Positions 1 through 10,040 of a stretch of DNA of 64,000 nt are shown here, piece by piece (within the stretch, counting starts at the first letter, position 1; every line of letters starts with the position of its first letter). This stretch comes from JAGVSR01 sp033765145 (GTDB lineage Bacteria; Pseudomonadota; Alphaproteobacteria; Rhizobiales; Hyphomicrobiaceae). The notes under the pieces are model-generated. The model worked only from the letters and a program-made list of their open reading frames with translations, had not been told where the DNA came from and did not search any database. The position numbers were made by a program, and so were the translations under genes. The DNA lies in the NCBI GenBank assembly GCA_033765145.1, contig JANRIH010000020.1, forward strand, positions 62,001 to 126,000, written 5' to 3'.

Positions 1-155
1 TCATAATCCGCAACGGGAATCGGTGCCGGCACGGGAACGGCGGCGCCGGCGTCCTTGACGCCCTGGTAGATCACGTCGCCGCCAGCCAGGGCGGCATCGG
101 CCATGGCGGCCGCCATGACAAGACCTAGTGCCAGGCCTGAAAGATTGGTCTTCAT
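1..155 (-). CDS. Secreted/outer-membrane protein, N-terminal fragment (runs off left edge)
   Basis: Only the first 51 codons lie inside the window. They encode a short basic start (MKTNLSG), a hydrophobic stretch and an Ala-rich cleavage region (ADAALA/GG near residue 24), which is a Sec signal peptide. The following residues (GDVIYQGVKDAGAAVPVPAPIP) are the Pro/Ala-rich lead-in common in alphaproteobacterial outer-membrane beta-barrel proteins. It is oriented like the next gene (450-1286), which is also a predicted barrel protein, so the two may be a pair. Family assignment is inference because the body is missing. Confidence 0.6.
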   Translation of the reverse strand, partial: MKTNLSGLALGLVMAAAMADAALAGGDVIYQGVKDAGAAVPVPAPIPVADY

Positions 156-449
156 CGTCGTCCGTCCCCTGTCCGGGCGAGGATACGCATCCCTACGCCC
201 ATAGAATTCCCATCTTCCCGGCATCGTTCCGGCGACAGGGGGTCAGGGTTCACCACTGAGTCATCCCGGGTGGCCGCAACGGCAGCTCACCAGACGCACA
301 CAGGGAGACAGGACCATTCTCAATCGCAACCCGGAGCCCACTCTCACAGCGGCATCTCCGTCGGGGCGCCGGGCAAACGCGTTGGCCTGCCCGGCCTTTT
401 CATCTCACGGGCGCGGCCGAAGCCACACCCAACTCGTGCCGATCAGTGA

Positions 450-1286
450 TCAGCGAAGGTCGTAGCGAAGGCCGACGCGGAACTCGTGCGCCTGGATGTC
501 GTGAACGATCGGGTCCTCGGCGACGTCGGTGTAGTCGTTGAGCTGGACCGGTCCGGTCGCGGCGTCGCCCAGGAAGAGGTAGCGGTAGCCAACGTCGAGG
601 TAGAGGCCGCGGCCGTTGTCGACCACGACGGGCACATCCTTGATGCCGCCCATGACTTCCTGGCCGCCGCGGAGCTTCCAGGTGAACCCGGCCATGGCGG
701 CAACCGCGAAGTTGGTCTGGCCGTCTTCCTCGATGGTGCCGTAGCGGGTGCCGCAGCCGCAGTCCTCGGTGTAGGTGCCTTCGGTCGTGCGGTTGTGGGC
801 GATGCCAATGCCGGCGCCGATGTAGGGCGAGAAGCGCTCGCCGCGACGGAAATCGTAATAGAGGTTGAAGAGCACGACGTCGCTCTCGATGCCGAACTCG
901 TGTTCGTTGGTGCAGCACGGCGACGGCTGGCCCGAGCCCGAAGCGTCGGCCTCGAAGCGGTGATCGTAGGTCACGTCGCCGCGCCAATTGTGCGTGAAGT
1001 AGCGGCCGATGCCGCCGCCAAGCGTCCAGGCCCCTTCGAGTTCGGTATCGTAGAGGTCGTACGTGCCGCCGCCGTAGTAGCTGTCGTACAGCGTTTCGGT
1101 CATTTCGGGATTGTGATGCCAACCGTAGCCGCCGTCGATGCGGGCGTACCAGGACGCGCTCGGGGCCGGTGCGGCGTAGCTGTCCTTCATGCTTTCGCCG
1201 CCGTAAAGGTCAGCGGCTGCAGCTGCCGTAGAGGACGCGATCAAAACCGCAATCCCCAGTTTGATCGATTTGCGAACGATCGTCAT
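450..1286 (-). CDS. Outer-membrane beta-barrel protein
   Basis: A 278-residue exported protein. The start at 1286 is preceded by a GGGGG-type ribosome site and opens a clear signal peptide (MTIVRKSIKLG, hydrophobic core, cleavage near AAAAA/DLYGG at about residue 25). The mature part has alternating aromatic/Gly strands typical of OmpA/OmpW-type barrels (WYARIDGGYGWHHNPE, FSPYIGAGIGIAHN, GLYLDVGYRYLFLG) and ends in a barrel-like LRYDLR. Two Cys pairs (CCTN and CGCG) in predicted loops are unusual for this family. A TTAA-N7-TTAA motif lies 82 bases upstream of the start. No substrate can be inferred. Confidence 0.8.
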   Translation of the reverse strand: MTIVRKSIKLGIAVLIASSTAAAAADLYGGESMKDSYAAPAPSASWYARIDGGYGWHHNPEMTETLYDSYYGGGTYDLYDTELEGAWTLGGGIGRYFTHNWRGDVTYDHRFEADASGSGQPSPCCTNEHEFGIESDVVLFNLYYDFRRGERFSPYIGAGIGIAHNRTTEGTYTEDCGCGTRYGTIEEDGQTNFAVAAMAGFTWKLRGGQEVMGGIKDVPVVVDNGRGLYLDVGYRYLFLGDAATGPVQLNDYTDVAEDPIVHDIQAHEFRVGLRYDLR

Positions 1287-1367
1287 TCTCAGTCCCCCTG
1301 CTTGCCCGGCACACCGCTGATTCGCGGAGCGGGGCGTATCCATGCCGGGGAATGTGCCGGAGAAGAC

Positions 1368-1382
1368 TTAAGGAGGACTTAA
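1368..1382 (-). promoter_or_regulatory. Candidate CtrA box upstream of outer-membrane protein gene
   Basis: The sequence reads TTAA-GGAGGAC-TTAA, two TTAA half-sites with the exact 7-base spacer of the CtrA recognition motif (TTAA-N7-TTAA). It lies 82 bases upstream of the outer-membrane protein start. The 3' C of the full consensus is absent on both strands, so this is the weakest of the three boxes in the window. Confidence 0.4.
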
Positions 1383-1484
1383 TCCGCGTGCCGATCCGGG
1401 ACGCGTGTGGCGGCCGCGCACACGAATTGGGACGCCGTCGGACGGTCGCCAAGGCTCACATGGCATTGTTCAGCCGAAACCGGC

Positions 1485-2840
1485 TCAGGCCGCCTGCTGA
1501 GCCGCAACTTCGACTGCATCGACGATATCGCCGACGATTGCGTTGACGAGGCCCTCGTCGTCGCCCTCGGCCATGACGCGGATTACGGGCTCGGTACCGG
1601 ACGGCCGGATGAGGATGCGGCCCTTTTCGCCGAGCTTTTCCTTGGCCCCTTCGATGGCTCGAAGGACCCGCTTGTCCTCGAGCGGCTTGCCCCGTCCGTA
1701 GCGGACGTTGCGCAGCACCTGGGGGAGCGGCGTGAAGCGGGCGCAGACTTCCGAGACGGGCTTCTCTGTCGCGACCACGCAGGCGAGGATCTGGAGCGCG
1801 GAGACGAGGCCGTCGCCGGTCGTCGTGAAGTCGGACAGAACGATATGCCCCGATTGCTCGCCGCCGATGTTGTAGCCGTGCTTGCGCATGTGCTCGACGA
1901 CATAGCGATCACCGACCGGCGTCCTGACGAGCCCAAGGCCCTTGGACTTCAGGTAGCGTTCGAGGCCGAGATTGCTCATGACCGTCGCGACGACGCCGCC
2001 GGCGGCAAGCTTACCGCGCCTGTGCCAGCTCTCCGCGATCACGGCCATCAACTGGTCGCCGTCGACGATGTGGCCCTTTTCGTCGACGATCACGACGCGG
2101 TCCGCGTCGCCGTCGAGCGCGATGCCGATATCTGCCCGGTATTCCTTGACTTTTTCGACCAGAAGATCGGGTGCTGTCGAGCCGCATTTCAAGTTGATGT
2201 TCTGGCCATTGGGCTCGACACCAATTGGGATGACCTCTGCACCGAGCTCCCACAGCGCGGCGGGCGCAACCTTATAGGCCGCGCCGTTTGCGCAATCGAC
2301 GACGATCCGCAACCCCGAGAGTTTCAAGTTCTTGGGCAGCGTGCGCTTGGCGAACTCGATGTAGCGCTCCTGGGCGCTTTCGACCCGCGTGGCGCGGCCG
2401 ATCCGATCAGCGCCGGCCAGGAGACCCTTCGTGTCTCCGTCGATCATGCGCTCGATTTCGAGTTCCATCTCGTCGGAGAGCTTGTAGCCGTCCGGATCGA
2501 AGAGCTTGATGCCGTTGTCCTCGTATTTGTTGTGCGAGGCCGAGATCATGACGCCGATGTCGGCTCTTAGCGACCTCGTCAACATGGCTACGGCCGGGGT
2601 CGGCATCGGGCCCAAGAGGAAGACGTCGACGCCGACCGAGGTGAAGCCCGACATCAACGCCGCCTCGAGCATGTAGCCCGACAGGCGCGTATCCTTGCCG
2701 ATGACCACGCGATGGCGGTGGGACCCGGTCTGGAACAACTTGCCCGCGGCCATACCGACCTTAAGCGCCACCTCGGACGTCATCGGATGGGTGTTGGCTC
2801 GGCCTCGGATGCCATCGGTCCCAAAGTAACGGCGGGTCAT
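1485..2840 (-). CDS. glmM: Phosphoglucosamine mutase
   Basis: GlmM converts glucosamine-6-phosphate to glucosamine-1-phosphate, the step leading to UDP-GlcNAc for peptidoglycan and lipid A. The 451-residue product opens MTRRYFGTDGIRG as the family does and has the usual length. The phosphoserine loop ISASHNKYEDNG places the catalytic serine at residue 102. The metal-binding DGDADR motif lies near residues 240-250, the sugar-binding GGEQSGH loop follows, and the phosphate-binding RPSGTEPVIRVM is near the C-terminus. The ATG at 2840 was chosen because homology begins there. In many proteobacteria glmM directly follows folP and ftsH; here folP is 2.4 kb away behind inserted genes on the other strand. 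Confidence 0.97.
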   Translation of the reverse strand: MTRRYFGTDGIRGRANTHPMTSEVALKVGMAAGKLFQTGSHRHRVVIGKDTRLSGYMLEAALMSGFTSVGVDVFLLGPMPTPAVAMLTRSLRADIGVMISASHNKYEDNGIKLFDPDGYKLSDEMELEIERMIDGDTKGLLAGADRIGRATRVESAQERYIEFAKRTLPKNLKLSGLRIVVDCANGAAYKVAPAALWELGAEVIPIGVEPNGQNINLKCGSTAPDLLVEKVKEYRADIGIALDGDADRVVIVDEKGHIVDGDQLMAVIAESWHRRGKLAAGGVVATVMSNLGLERYLKSKGLGLVRTPVGDRYVVEHMRKHGYNIGGEQSGHIVLSDFTTTGDGLVSALQILACVVATEKPVSEVCARFTPLPQVLRNVRYGRGKPLEDKRVLRAIEGAKEKLGEKGRILIRPSGTEPVIRVMAEGDDEGLVNAIVGDIVDAVEVAAQQAA

Positions 2841-3167
2841 GTGCGCTCGGCTCCCTGTGGCATCGGTCGGGTGGTGCGGCGGCCGGGTGGGGTTCGGCGG
2901 CGGCGGCAATCGTCATGGACCCAGGTTTAGCAAGGCCTATGCCCCGACTGTCCATCTGTTCGTTAACGACCCACGGCCCTGTCCCCAGATGGAAGCATTT
3001 GTATATCAGCTTCGCGGATTTCTCGCGAACGGGTCGACCCCGCACCTGGCCGAAGGCGTTCGTCCGCATCCGGTCTAAGTGCCAACAGCTGACGCGGCCT
3101 CAGGAATCAGCGAAGACACGTCGGTTGATCCGGCGCGTTGGCCGCGCCCAAGCATCGAGGTGGTTTC
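2841..3167. other. Divergent intergenic region glmM / parA-like
   Basis: This 327-base gap separates the divergently transcribed glmM and ParA-like genes and must hold both promoters. A single GTTAAC at about 2963-2968 is only a half CtrA-like site. No confident -35/-10 pair, terminator or small gene was recognised. Confidence 0.5.
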
Positions 3168-4052
3168 ATGGCTTACTTCCTGGCAATCGCCAATCGGAAG
3201 GGTGGCGTCGGCAAATCGACGACCGCCGTCATGCTGGCGCACGCGCTGGCAGCCTGGGGCGGAAAGCGCGTTCTCGTGATGGACCTCGATTCGCAATGCA
3301 ACGCCTCGCTCATCCTGATGGGGGGCGAGGCCTGGAGTGCCGCACGGCGCGAAGGCCGGACCATCTCGGACTACTTCTTCGACCTGTTCGACGAAACCAT
3401 GCCGGAGCCCCGGGACTATCTCGTCCATCAGGTGGGCGATGTCCGTTCGGCCCAGGGCAAGCCGCTCGGCATATCTCTGCTTCCCGGTTCGCTATTGCTC
3501 GAGGACGTGCAGGGCGAAATTTTCGTCAAGGAAGCGCGACAGGCCAAGGACCCCGAGGTCGTCGGGCAGCGCGTCCGCGGCCGGCTCGAGCGGCTCTTGA
3601 AGCGCTTCGAGGGCAGCTTCGACGTCGTGATCCTCGACTGTCCGCCGGGTCTGTCGCTCGCGGCCCTCGCGGCGCTCAAGGCGGCGGATCACGTCATCGT
3701 GCCGTTCAAGCCCGATTATGTCTCGCAGCTGGCCGTCGACCGGATCGCGCTCCTCATCGAGGGGAGGCATACTGCTGACGCGCTTGCCCAAATCGCCATG
3801 TCCCAGCGTCGCTACCGGTGCCTGGCCAACGCCGTTCGCGCGACGGGGCGGGACCGCGTTCTGATCGAGGAAATCGGCCTCCTGCATCCCATGCTCGATA
3901 CGCAGCTCCCGCAATCCGACGCCATCTCCAACGCCTTCGACTGGGATGCCTCGCCAAAGTCGCTCGAAGAGAAGTACGGTCAGGGGACGACGGCGCTGAA
4001 ATCGCTCTACGACGAGATTCGTCCGCAGATCGACCTGAAGATCGCTGCCTAA
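3168..4052 (+). CDS. ParA/MinD-type ATPase, orphan
   Basis: A 294-residue P-loop ATPase of the ParA superfamily. It carries the deviant Walker A KGGVGKST at residues 11-18 with the signature lysine, a Walker A' segment VLVMDLDSQ and a Walker B VVILDCPPG. Such proteins form ATP-dependent dimers that bind DNA or membrane and position chromosomes, plasmids or protein cargo. The ATG at 3168 has a GAGG ribosome site 7 bases upstream. No parB or parS is evident nearby, and the next gene, 18 bases on, encodes a small protein with a basic N-terminus. A cargo-positioning ParA with its own adaptor (as in McdAB or PpfA systems) is therefore more likely than the chromosomal parAB, which normally sits next to gidA/gidB. 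The cargo is unknown. Confidence 0.88.
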   Translation: MAYFLAIANRKGGVGKSTTAVMLAHALAAWGGKRVLVMDLDSQCNASLILMGGEAWSAARREGRTISDYFFDLFDETMPEPRDYLVHQVGDVRSAQGKPLGISLLPGSLLLEDVQGEIFVKEARQAKDPEVVGQRVRGRLERLLKRFEGSFDVVILDCPPGLSLAALAALKAADHVIVPFKPDYVSQLAVDRIALLIEGRHTADALAQIAMSQRRYRCLANAVRATGRDRVLIEEIGLLHPMLDTQLPQSDAISNAFDWDASPKSLEEKYGQGTTALKSLYDEIRPQIDLKIAA

Positions 4053-4070
4053 GTCCGACGGAATTCGCTG

Positions 4071-4559
4071 ATGTCGAGAAACACTAAAGCTCTGTCCGGC
4101 GCCAGCCAGAAGAAGTATTTCCGCGATCTGCTCGGCGCTCAGACCGCTCTCACGCCGGACGCGCGGGCCGAACTCCTCGCTGCAACGGAGGCCGAGATCG
4201 CGCAGGTCCGCGTGCGATTGCCGATCCCCGAGCGTCGGCGCATCGCGGACAGAGGTAAAGCGACCCTTGCGTCGGTGCCCGTTCCCGAAGCCGATGCCCC
4301 CTTAGCGGCCGCTGCGCAGCCCTCCACCGCGCCCTTCGATCCCTTCGCATTCAGCGCCGTTGTCGTCATGACTAAGGAAGGCCCGGACGGCCTTGCGGCG
4401 AAACTCGCCGAGATCGCGACGGCCGAAGACCTCCGCGCCCTCGCCAAAGCTCAGCATATTCCGATTGGAACCGGCATGGAGGACGTGACGGTGCTGCGCG
4501 TCGCGATCCTCGATGGTACGCGCAAGAGGATCGCGGACCGGCGCGCGGCCGGTAGCTGA
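4071..4559 (+). CDS. Putative partner of ParA-like ATPase (unrecognised)
   Basis: A 162-residue protein starting 18 bases after the ParA-like gene and surely co-transcribed. It has a basic, Ser/Lys-rich N-terminus (MSRNTKALSGASQKKYFRDLL), a helical stretch to about residue 65, an Ala/Pro-rich linker (about 70-95) and a compact C-terminal region beginning FDPFAFSAVVVMTKEGPDGL. Short basic N-termini are how ParB-type and adaptor proteins stimulate their ParA ATPases, so an adaptor role is a reasonable inference. There is no helix-turn-helix or ParB-like CTPase motif. I do not recognise a characterised family. Confidence 0.75.
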   Translation: MSRNTKALSGASQKKYFRDLLGAQTALTPDARAELLAATEAEIAQVRVRLPIPERRRIADRGKATLASVPVPEADAPLAAAAQPSTAPFDPFAFSAVVVMTKEGPDGLAAKLAEIATAEDLRALAKAQHIPIGTGMEDVTVLRVAILDGTRKRIADRRAAGS

Positions 4560-4585
4560 TCCGCCGACAATTCGGCGGCTGGTCC

Positions 4586-5155
4586 TCAGCCGAACGAGCC
4601 GACCCTCGGAAGTCCGGCTTCGGCCATGCGGGCCTCCGCTTCGCGAATGAAGTCCGCGCGCGCCTTGTCAGACGCGAAGGCGCGCTTCGGGATGGCGATC
4701 GCAGCTCCAGGCTCGATCCAGAGCAGGACCAGGTCGCGCGCCTCGGAGACGGATCGGAACACCGGCCAGCCGTAGCGGATCTCGATGTCCCGCTGCGTGA
4801 TGAGCACGCCTTCGCGCATCAACCGCAATGTCGCTTTGCGCAGAATGGGGCCGTCAGGGGAGGCAAGGCGTCGCCGCTGGTCGAAATAGTGGAGCCAAAC
4901 GAGCGCCAGCATCAGGGCCGCTCCGAACGCGATCCCAATGACATAGTCCGTCGATACGAGCAGCCGGCCGAGAAGCGACGGTGCAGCGAGATCGACAACC
5001 AATATCATGATCGCGCAAAAGACGACGCTGAGACCAGCACGCAGTGCTTGGCTGTCCCAATGACTTGTGGCGGCAAGCGTGCGGATGCGGTCGCGAGACG
5101 CGAACTGGTAGGCGGCGAGGTCCGCCGGCGCGAGCTGATACTCGATTTCGGTCAT
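4586..5155 (-). CDS. YcxB-like membrane protein
   Basis: A 189-residue protein with two adjacent membrane segments near the middle (ALRAGLSVVFCAIMILVVDL, then DYVIGIAFGAALMLALVWL). A soluble C-terminal domain follows, with the YcxB-type pattern of strands (LRLMREGVLITQRDIEIRYGW, then VLLWIEPGAAIAIPKRAF). The ATG at 5155 has a GAGGA ribosome site; a longer reading frame upstream lacks one. Function of the YcxB domain is unknown. It is convergent with the ParA pair and in the same direction as folP, so it sits inside the gap that separates folP from glmM. Confidence 0.7.
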   Translation of the reverse strand: MTEIEYQLAPADLAAYQFASRDRIRTLAATSHWDSQALRAGLSVVFCAIMILVVDLAAPSLLGRLLVSTDYVIGIAFGAALMLALVWLHYFDQRRRLASPDGPILRKATLRLMREGVLITQRDIEIRYGWPVFRSVSEARDLVLLWIEPGAAIAIPKRAFASDKARADFIREAEARMAEAGLPRVGSFG

Positions 5156-5270
5156 CGTGATCCTCGCGGGTTGGGGACGACCGCAACGGGCCGCTCGGCT
5201 CAGGCGGCCGTTATACCTCAATCGACCCGAATTACCACGTCAGACCCGTGACATAGGCTCAATCCGACAT

Positions 5271-6374
5271 TCACGCCCGAGGCGGCTCCCGCCCTTTCAT
5301 TGCCGCGTCGAAGACCGCCACGGCCTGACGGGTCGCCGCCACGTCGTGGACGCGGACGATCTGCACGCCCTGGACGACCGACGACAGTGCTGCTGCGAGC
5401 GAGCCCGGCACGCGCGCCTTCGGATCGTCGACGTTGCAGATCTGGCCGATGAGCTTCTTGCGGGAGGCGCCGAGGAGGATCGGAACGCCGAGACCGTGAT
5501 AGAGCGCCATCCCCGACAGCACCGCCACGTTGTGATGGAGGTGCTTGCCGAAGCCGATGCCCGGATCCGCGACGATGTGAGACTTGGGGATGCCGGCGGC
5601 GACAGCGGCCGCAATCCGCTCGGCGAGGAAATCGAAGACATCGAGCACGACATCGGCGTATTGCGGGTCGACGTTCATCGTTTTGGGATCGCCCTGGGCA
5701 TGCATCAGCATGATCGGGAGCCCCGTTGCGGCGGCCGTTTCGAGCGCTGCGGGATCGTGCGTGAGGGCTGAGACATCGTTCAGGATATCGGCGCCCGCGG
5801 CCGCTGCCCGGCGCATGACTTCGGCCTTGCGCGTATCGACGGAAATTCGCGCCTTCGTTCGCGGTCTCAGCCCTTCGAGCACGGGCATCACGCGGCGCAA
5901 TTCTTCTTCAAGGGGCACCGTGTCGGATCCCGGCCGCGTACTTTCGCCGCCGATATCCAGAATATCGGCGCCTTCATCGGCGAGGCGAAGCGCGTGATCG
6001 ATCGCGGCCGTCACGCTATCGAAGCTGCCGCCGTCGGAGAAACTGTCCGGCGTGACGTTGACGATGCCCATGATGCGCGTACGGTCCATGGCGAGGCCAG
6101 CATAGTCGGGGCGCGCATGCGTCAGGTTCTCGAACGTCTCCCACATCTCCTCGCCGTCGAAGGGCGGGTGATACCAATCCTGGTTCGGGAAGCTGTCGAA
6201 CAGGCGGTAGCGGTGCGCGTCCTGCGCCTGGCGGTCGATCAATTCGAGATGCGTGAAGCCGAGATCATCGCGACCGCACAGATGCTCCGGAGCCATGGAG
6301 CGCTCGCGATCGAGGCGCGCCAGATCGGTTGCCACGGTCAAGATCGGTCGGAGATAGAAGCGGCGGGGATGCAT
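5271..6374 (-). CDS. folP: Dihydropteroate synthase
   Basis: FolP condenses 6-hydroxymethyl-7,8-dihydropterin pyrophosphate with p-aminobenzoate in folate synthesis. The DHPS core starts around residue 100 with the signature IMGIVNVTPDSFSDGG. It continues with DIGGESTRPGS, ISVDTRKAEV, NDVSALTHDP, VADPGIGFGKHLHHN and ASRKKLIG, all substrate-loop motifs. An N-terminal extension of about 100 residues precedes the core. The ATG at 6374 is used, but its ribosome site is weak and an upstream start is possible. It follows ftsH on the same strand, as in the common ftsH-folP-glmM order. Confidence 0.93.
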   Translation of the reverse strand: MHPRRFYLRPILTVATDLARLDRERSMAPEHLCGRDDLGFTHLELIDRQAQDAHRYRLFDSFPNQDWYHPPFDGEEMWETFENLTHARPDYAGLAMDRTRIMGIVNVTPDSFSDGGSFDSVTAAIDHALRLADEGADILDIGGESTRPGSDTVPLEEELRRVMPVLEGLRPRTKARISVDTRKAEVMRRAAAAGADILNDVSALTHDPAALETAAATGLPIMLMHAQGDPKTMNVDPQYADVVLDVFDFLAERIAAAVAAGIPKSHIVADPGIGFGKHLHHNVAVLSGMALYHGLGVPILLGASRKKLIGQICNVDDPKARVPGSLAAALSSVVQGVQIVRVHDVAATRQAVAVFDAAMKGREPPRA

Positions 6375-6508
6375 CGCGGATTGGCCCTGGAGGTCGGCAA
6401 CTGAGGACGTCGCTGGGAACGTCTCTGACCAAAAAATTTCGGCCCCCACCGTGGGGTGGAGGCCGGCTTTTGATGCGCCAGAGTTGGCGCCGGATCAAGG
6501 GATGTGGA

Positions 6509-8437
<1,929 letters not shown>

Positions 8438-8611
8438 CAGTTGTCCTATTCAGCGCCACTGCTCCAGGCGATCAGTCCTGGAATACAAGGTCCAGCGCGG
8501 GGTTAGGGCCGTTCTGTCGGCCAGCGCGATCGCGTTCCATCAAGATAGGAGGGGGGGCCGCCTTTGCCAAGCTTCGATCCGTCGAGCCCCACACCCTATT
8601 CGTCTCCTAGT

Positions 8612-10015
8612 TTACGGCTCCTTCACGGCGCTGGACGCCTCCAATTCAGCCCCAAAAATGATGTCGTTGCGGCAAAAGGCAATTTTGAGCCCAAACGGCG
8701 CTCCCTTCGGCCGACCGGCCTCATCTAGCAGGACAAACCCCGGGACCGAGATGAGCCGCCCATCCTCCCAAATGGCGGGCAGGGTCACGGCGGCGCGGGC
8801 CGGCATCGGCCATCCTCTCGTCCGACCGGATCTTAGTGAGCGTGCCGCCGCTCTAAGACCTGCCGCCTCCTTCGGTGCAAGCGCGCGGATCTCCAGGCTG
8901 GCGGGGCTCCAGCTCTCGGTTGCCGGCCATGCGACGCGGAAGCGGTCGTCCCAGATGAGAACACTGCCACGGGACAATTGAACGGACGGCAGTCCGAGAC
9001 GTCCCGTTTCGCGGAAAATGCGAACCTCGTGACCGCAGGCGCGAATGAGGCATCCCCCGAGCGTCACCCGGCAGGCCGGGACCTTTTCGAGCCGGCCGGT
9101 CAGGTCCTCGAGTTCGGTCATCGTGGGCGGCGAGGACACGCCACCGAATGCCGTCAAAAGCCGAGCCAGGAGCCGCAGGCGCAGTTCCTCGGGCGCAGCC
9201 ATGAACTTCGGCACGCGGATAGAGGCATAGGCGCCGCCATGTGTCTCGACGACGGACGATGCCAGATCGTCGGTCAGGGCCTCGAGCGCGGACCGCGCAC
9301 GTCCGAGCCGGCGTGCGGTGCGGGTCAGGGGCGCCACATCGAGGCCGATGGCATCGAGCGCCGGGCGCGCCTCTCTCAGCCGCACACGTTCGAACCGCGG
9401 GTCGGCGTTGCTCGGGTCGTCGATCCACGTGACGCCCCTAGCGCGCAAGAACGCTTCGAGTTCGGCGCGCGTCACCGACAAGAGCGGCCGAACAATATCG
9501 ATGGCCGGCGCGATCGGCCCTGCCGCCCGCACGAGGGCCATAGCCGCGAGACCGTCGAGGCCGCTGCCGCGCGCGAGACGCATGAGAACGGTCTCGGCCT
9601 GATCATCGGCGGTGTGGGCTGTCACGATGGCCGCAGGGGCGGCGCGGTTTCCCGCAAATCCCGTGAGCAGGGCGTAGCGCGCCTCTCGCGCGTCGCGTTG
9701 AATGGACGCCTGGCGTTTGACGCCGGTCCAAACCAGCGTTTCGTGTTCGAAGCCGATCTCGGCCGCCATCTCTTTGACGCGCGCCGCTTCGGTTTCCGAC
9801 CCTTCGCGGAGGCGATGATCGACGGTCGCCACGGCGACTTGACGCTGGCGATGGCTGTCCGCCGCTCGCCATTCGGCGACGAGATGCATGAGGGCCAAAC
9901 TGTCCGCGCCGCCGGAGACCGCGAGAACGAGACTTTCGTAGGGGGCGAGAACGGCGAGCAGCGCATCGCGGCGGGACGGGTCGATCGACGCCCCTTCTCG
10001 ACCGCCTATGCTCAT
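8612..10015 (-). CDS. tilS: tRNA(Ile)-lysidine synthase
   Basis: TilS modifies the wobble cytidine of tRNA-Ile(CAU) to lysidine using ATP, changing decoding from AUG to AUA. The PP-loop SGGADS is at residues 34-39, followed by the N-type ATPase features VATVDHRLR and TAHTADDQAETVLMRLARGSG, which are diagnostic for TilS. The C-terminal half is less conserved, as usual in alphaproteobacteria. It begins 25 bases after cpoB ends and is likely translated from the same transcript. The pal-cpoB-tilS-ftsH order is common in this class. Confidence 0.95.
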   Translation of the reverse strand: MSIGGREGASIDPSRRDALLAVLAPYESLVLAVSGGADSLALMHLVAEWRAADSHRQRQVAVATVDHRLREGSETEAARVKEMAAEIGFEHETLVWTGVKRQASIQRDAREARYALLTGFAGNRAAPAAIVTAHTADDQAETVLMRLARGSGLDGLAAMALVRAAGPIAPAIDIVRPLLSVTRAELEAFLRARGVTWIDDPSNADPRFERVRLREARPALDAIGLDVAPLTRTARRLGRARSALEALTDDLASSVVETHGGAYASIRVPKFMAAPEELRLRLLARLLTAFGGVSSPPTMTELEDLTGRLEKVPACRVTLGGCLIRACGHEVRIFRETGRLGLPSVQLSRGSVLIWDDRFRVAWPATESWSPASLEIRALAPKEAAGLRAAARSLRSGRTRGWPMPARAAVTLPAIWEDGRLISVPGFVLLDEAGRPKGAPFGLKIAFCRNDIIFGAELEASSAVKEP

Positions 10016-10040
10016 GAGCGCCCGTTTTCCGCACGGAGCG

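Noticed and set aside
486..1382. Long plus-strand open frame opposite the outer-membrane protein
   Set aside because: Antisense shadow of a GC-rich gene; no signal, motif or ribosome site, and the minus-strand product is a clear barrel protein.
2963..2968. GTTAAC between glmM and parA as CtrA site
   Set aside because: Only one half-site; no second TTAA at the required 7-base spacing on either side.
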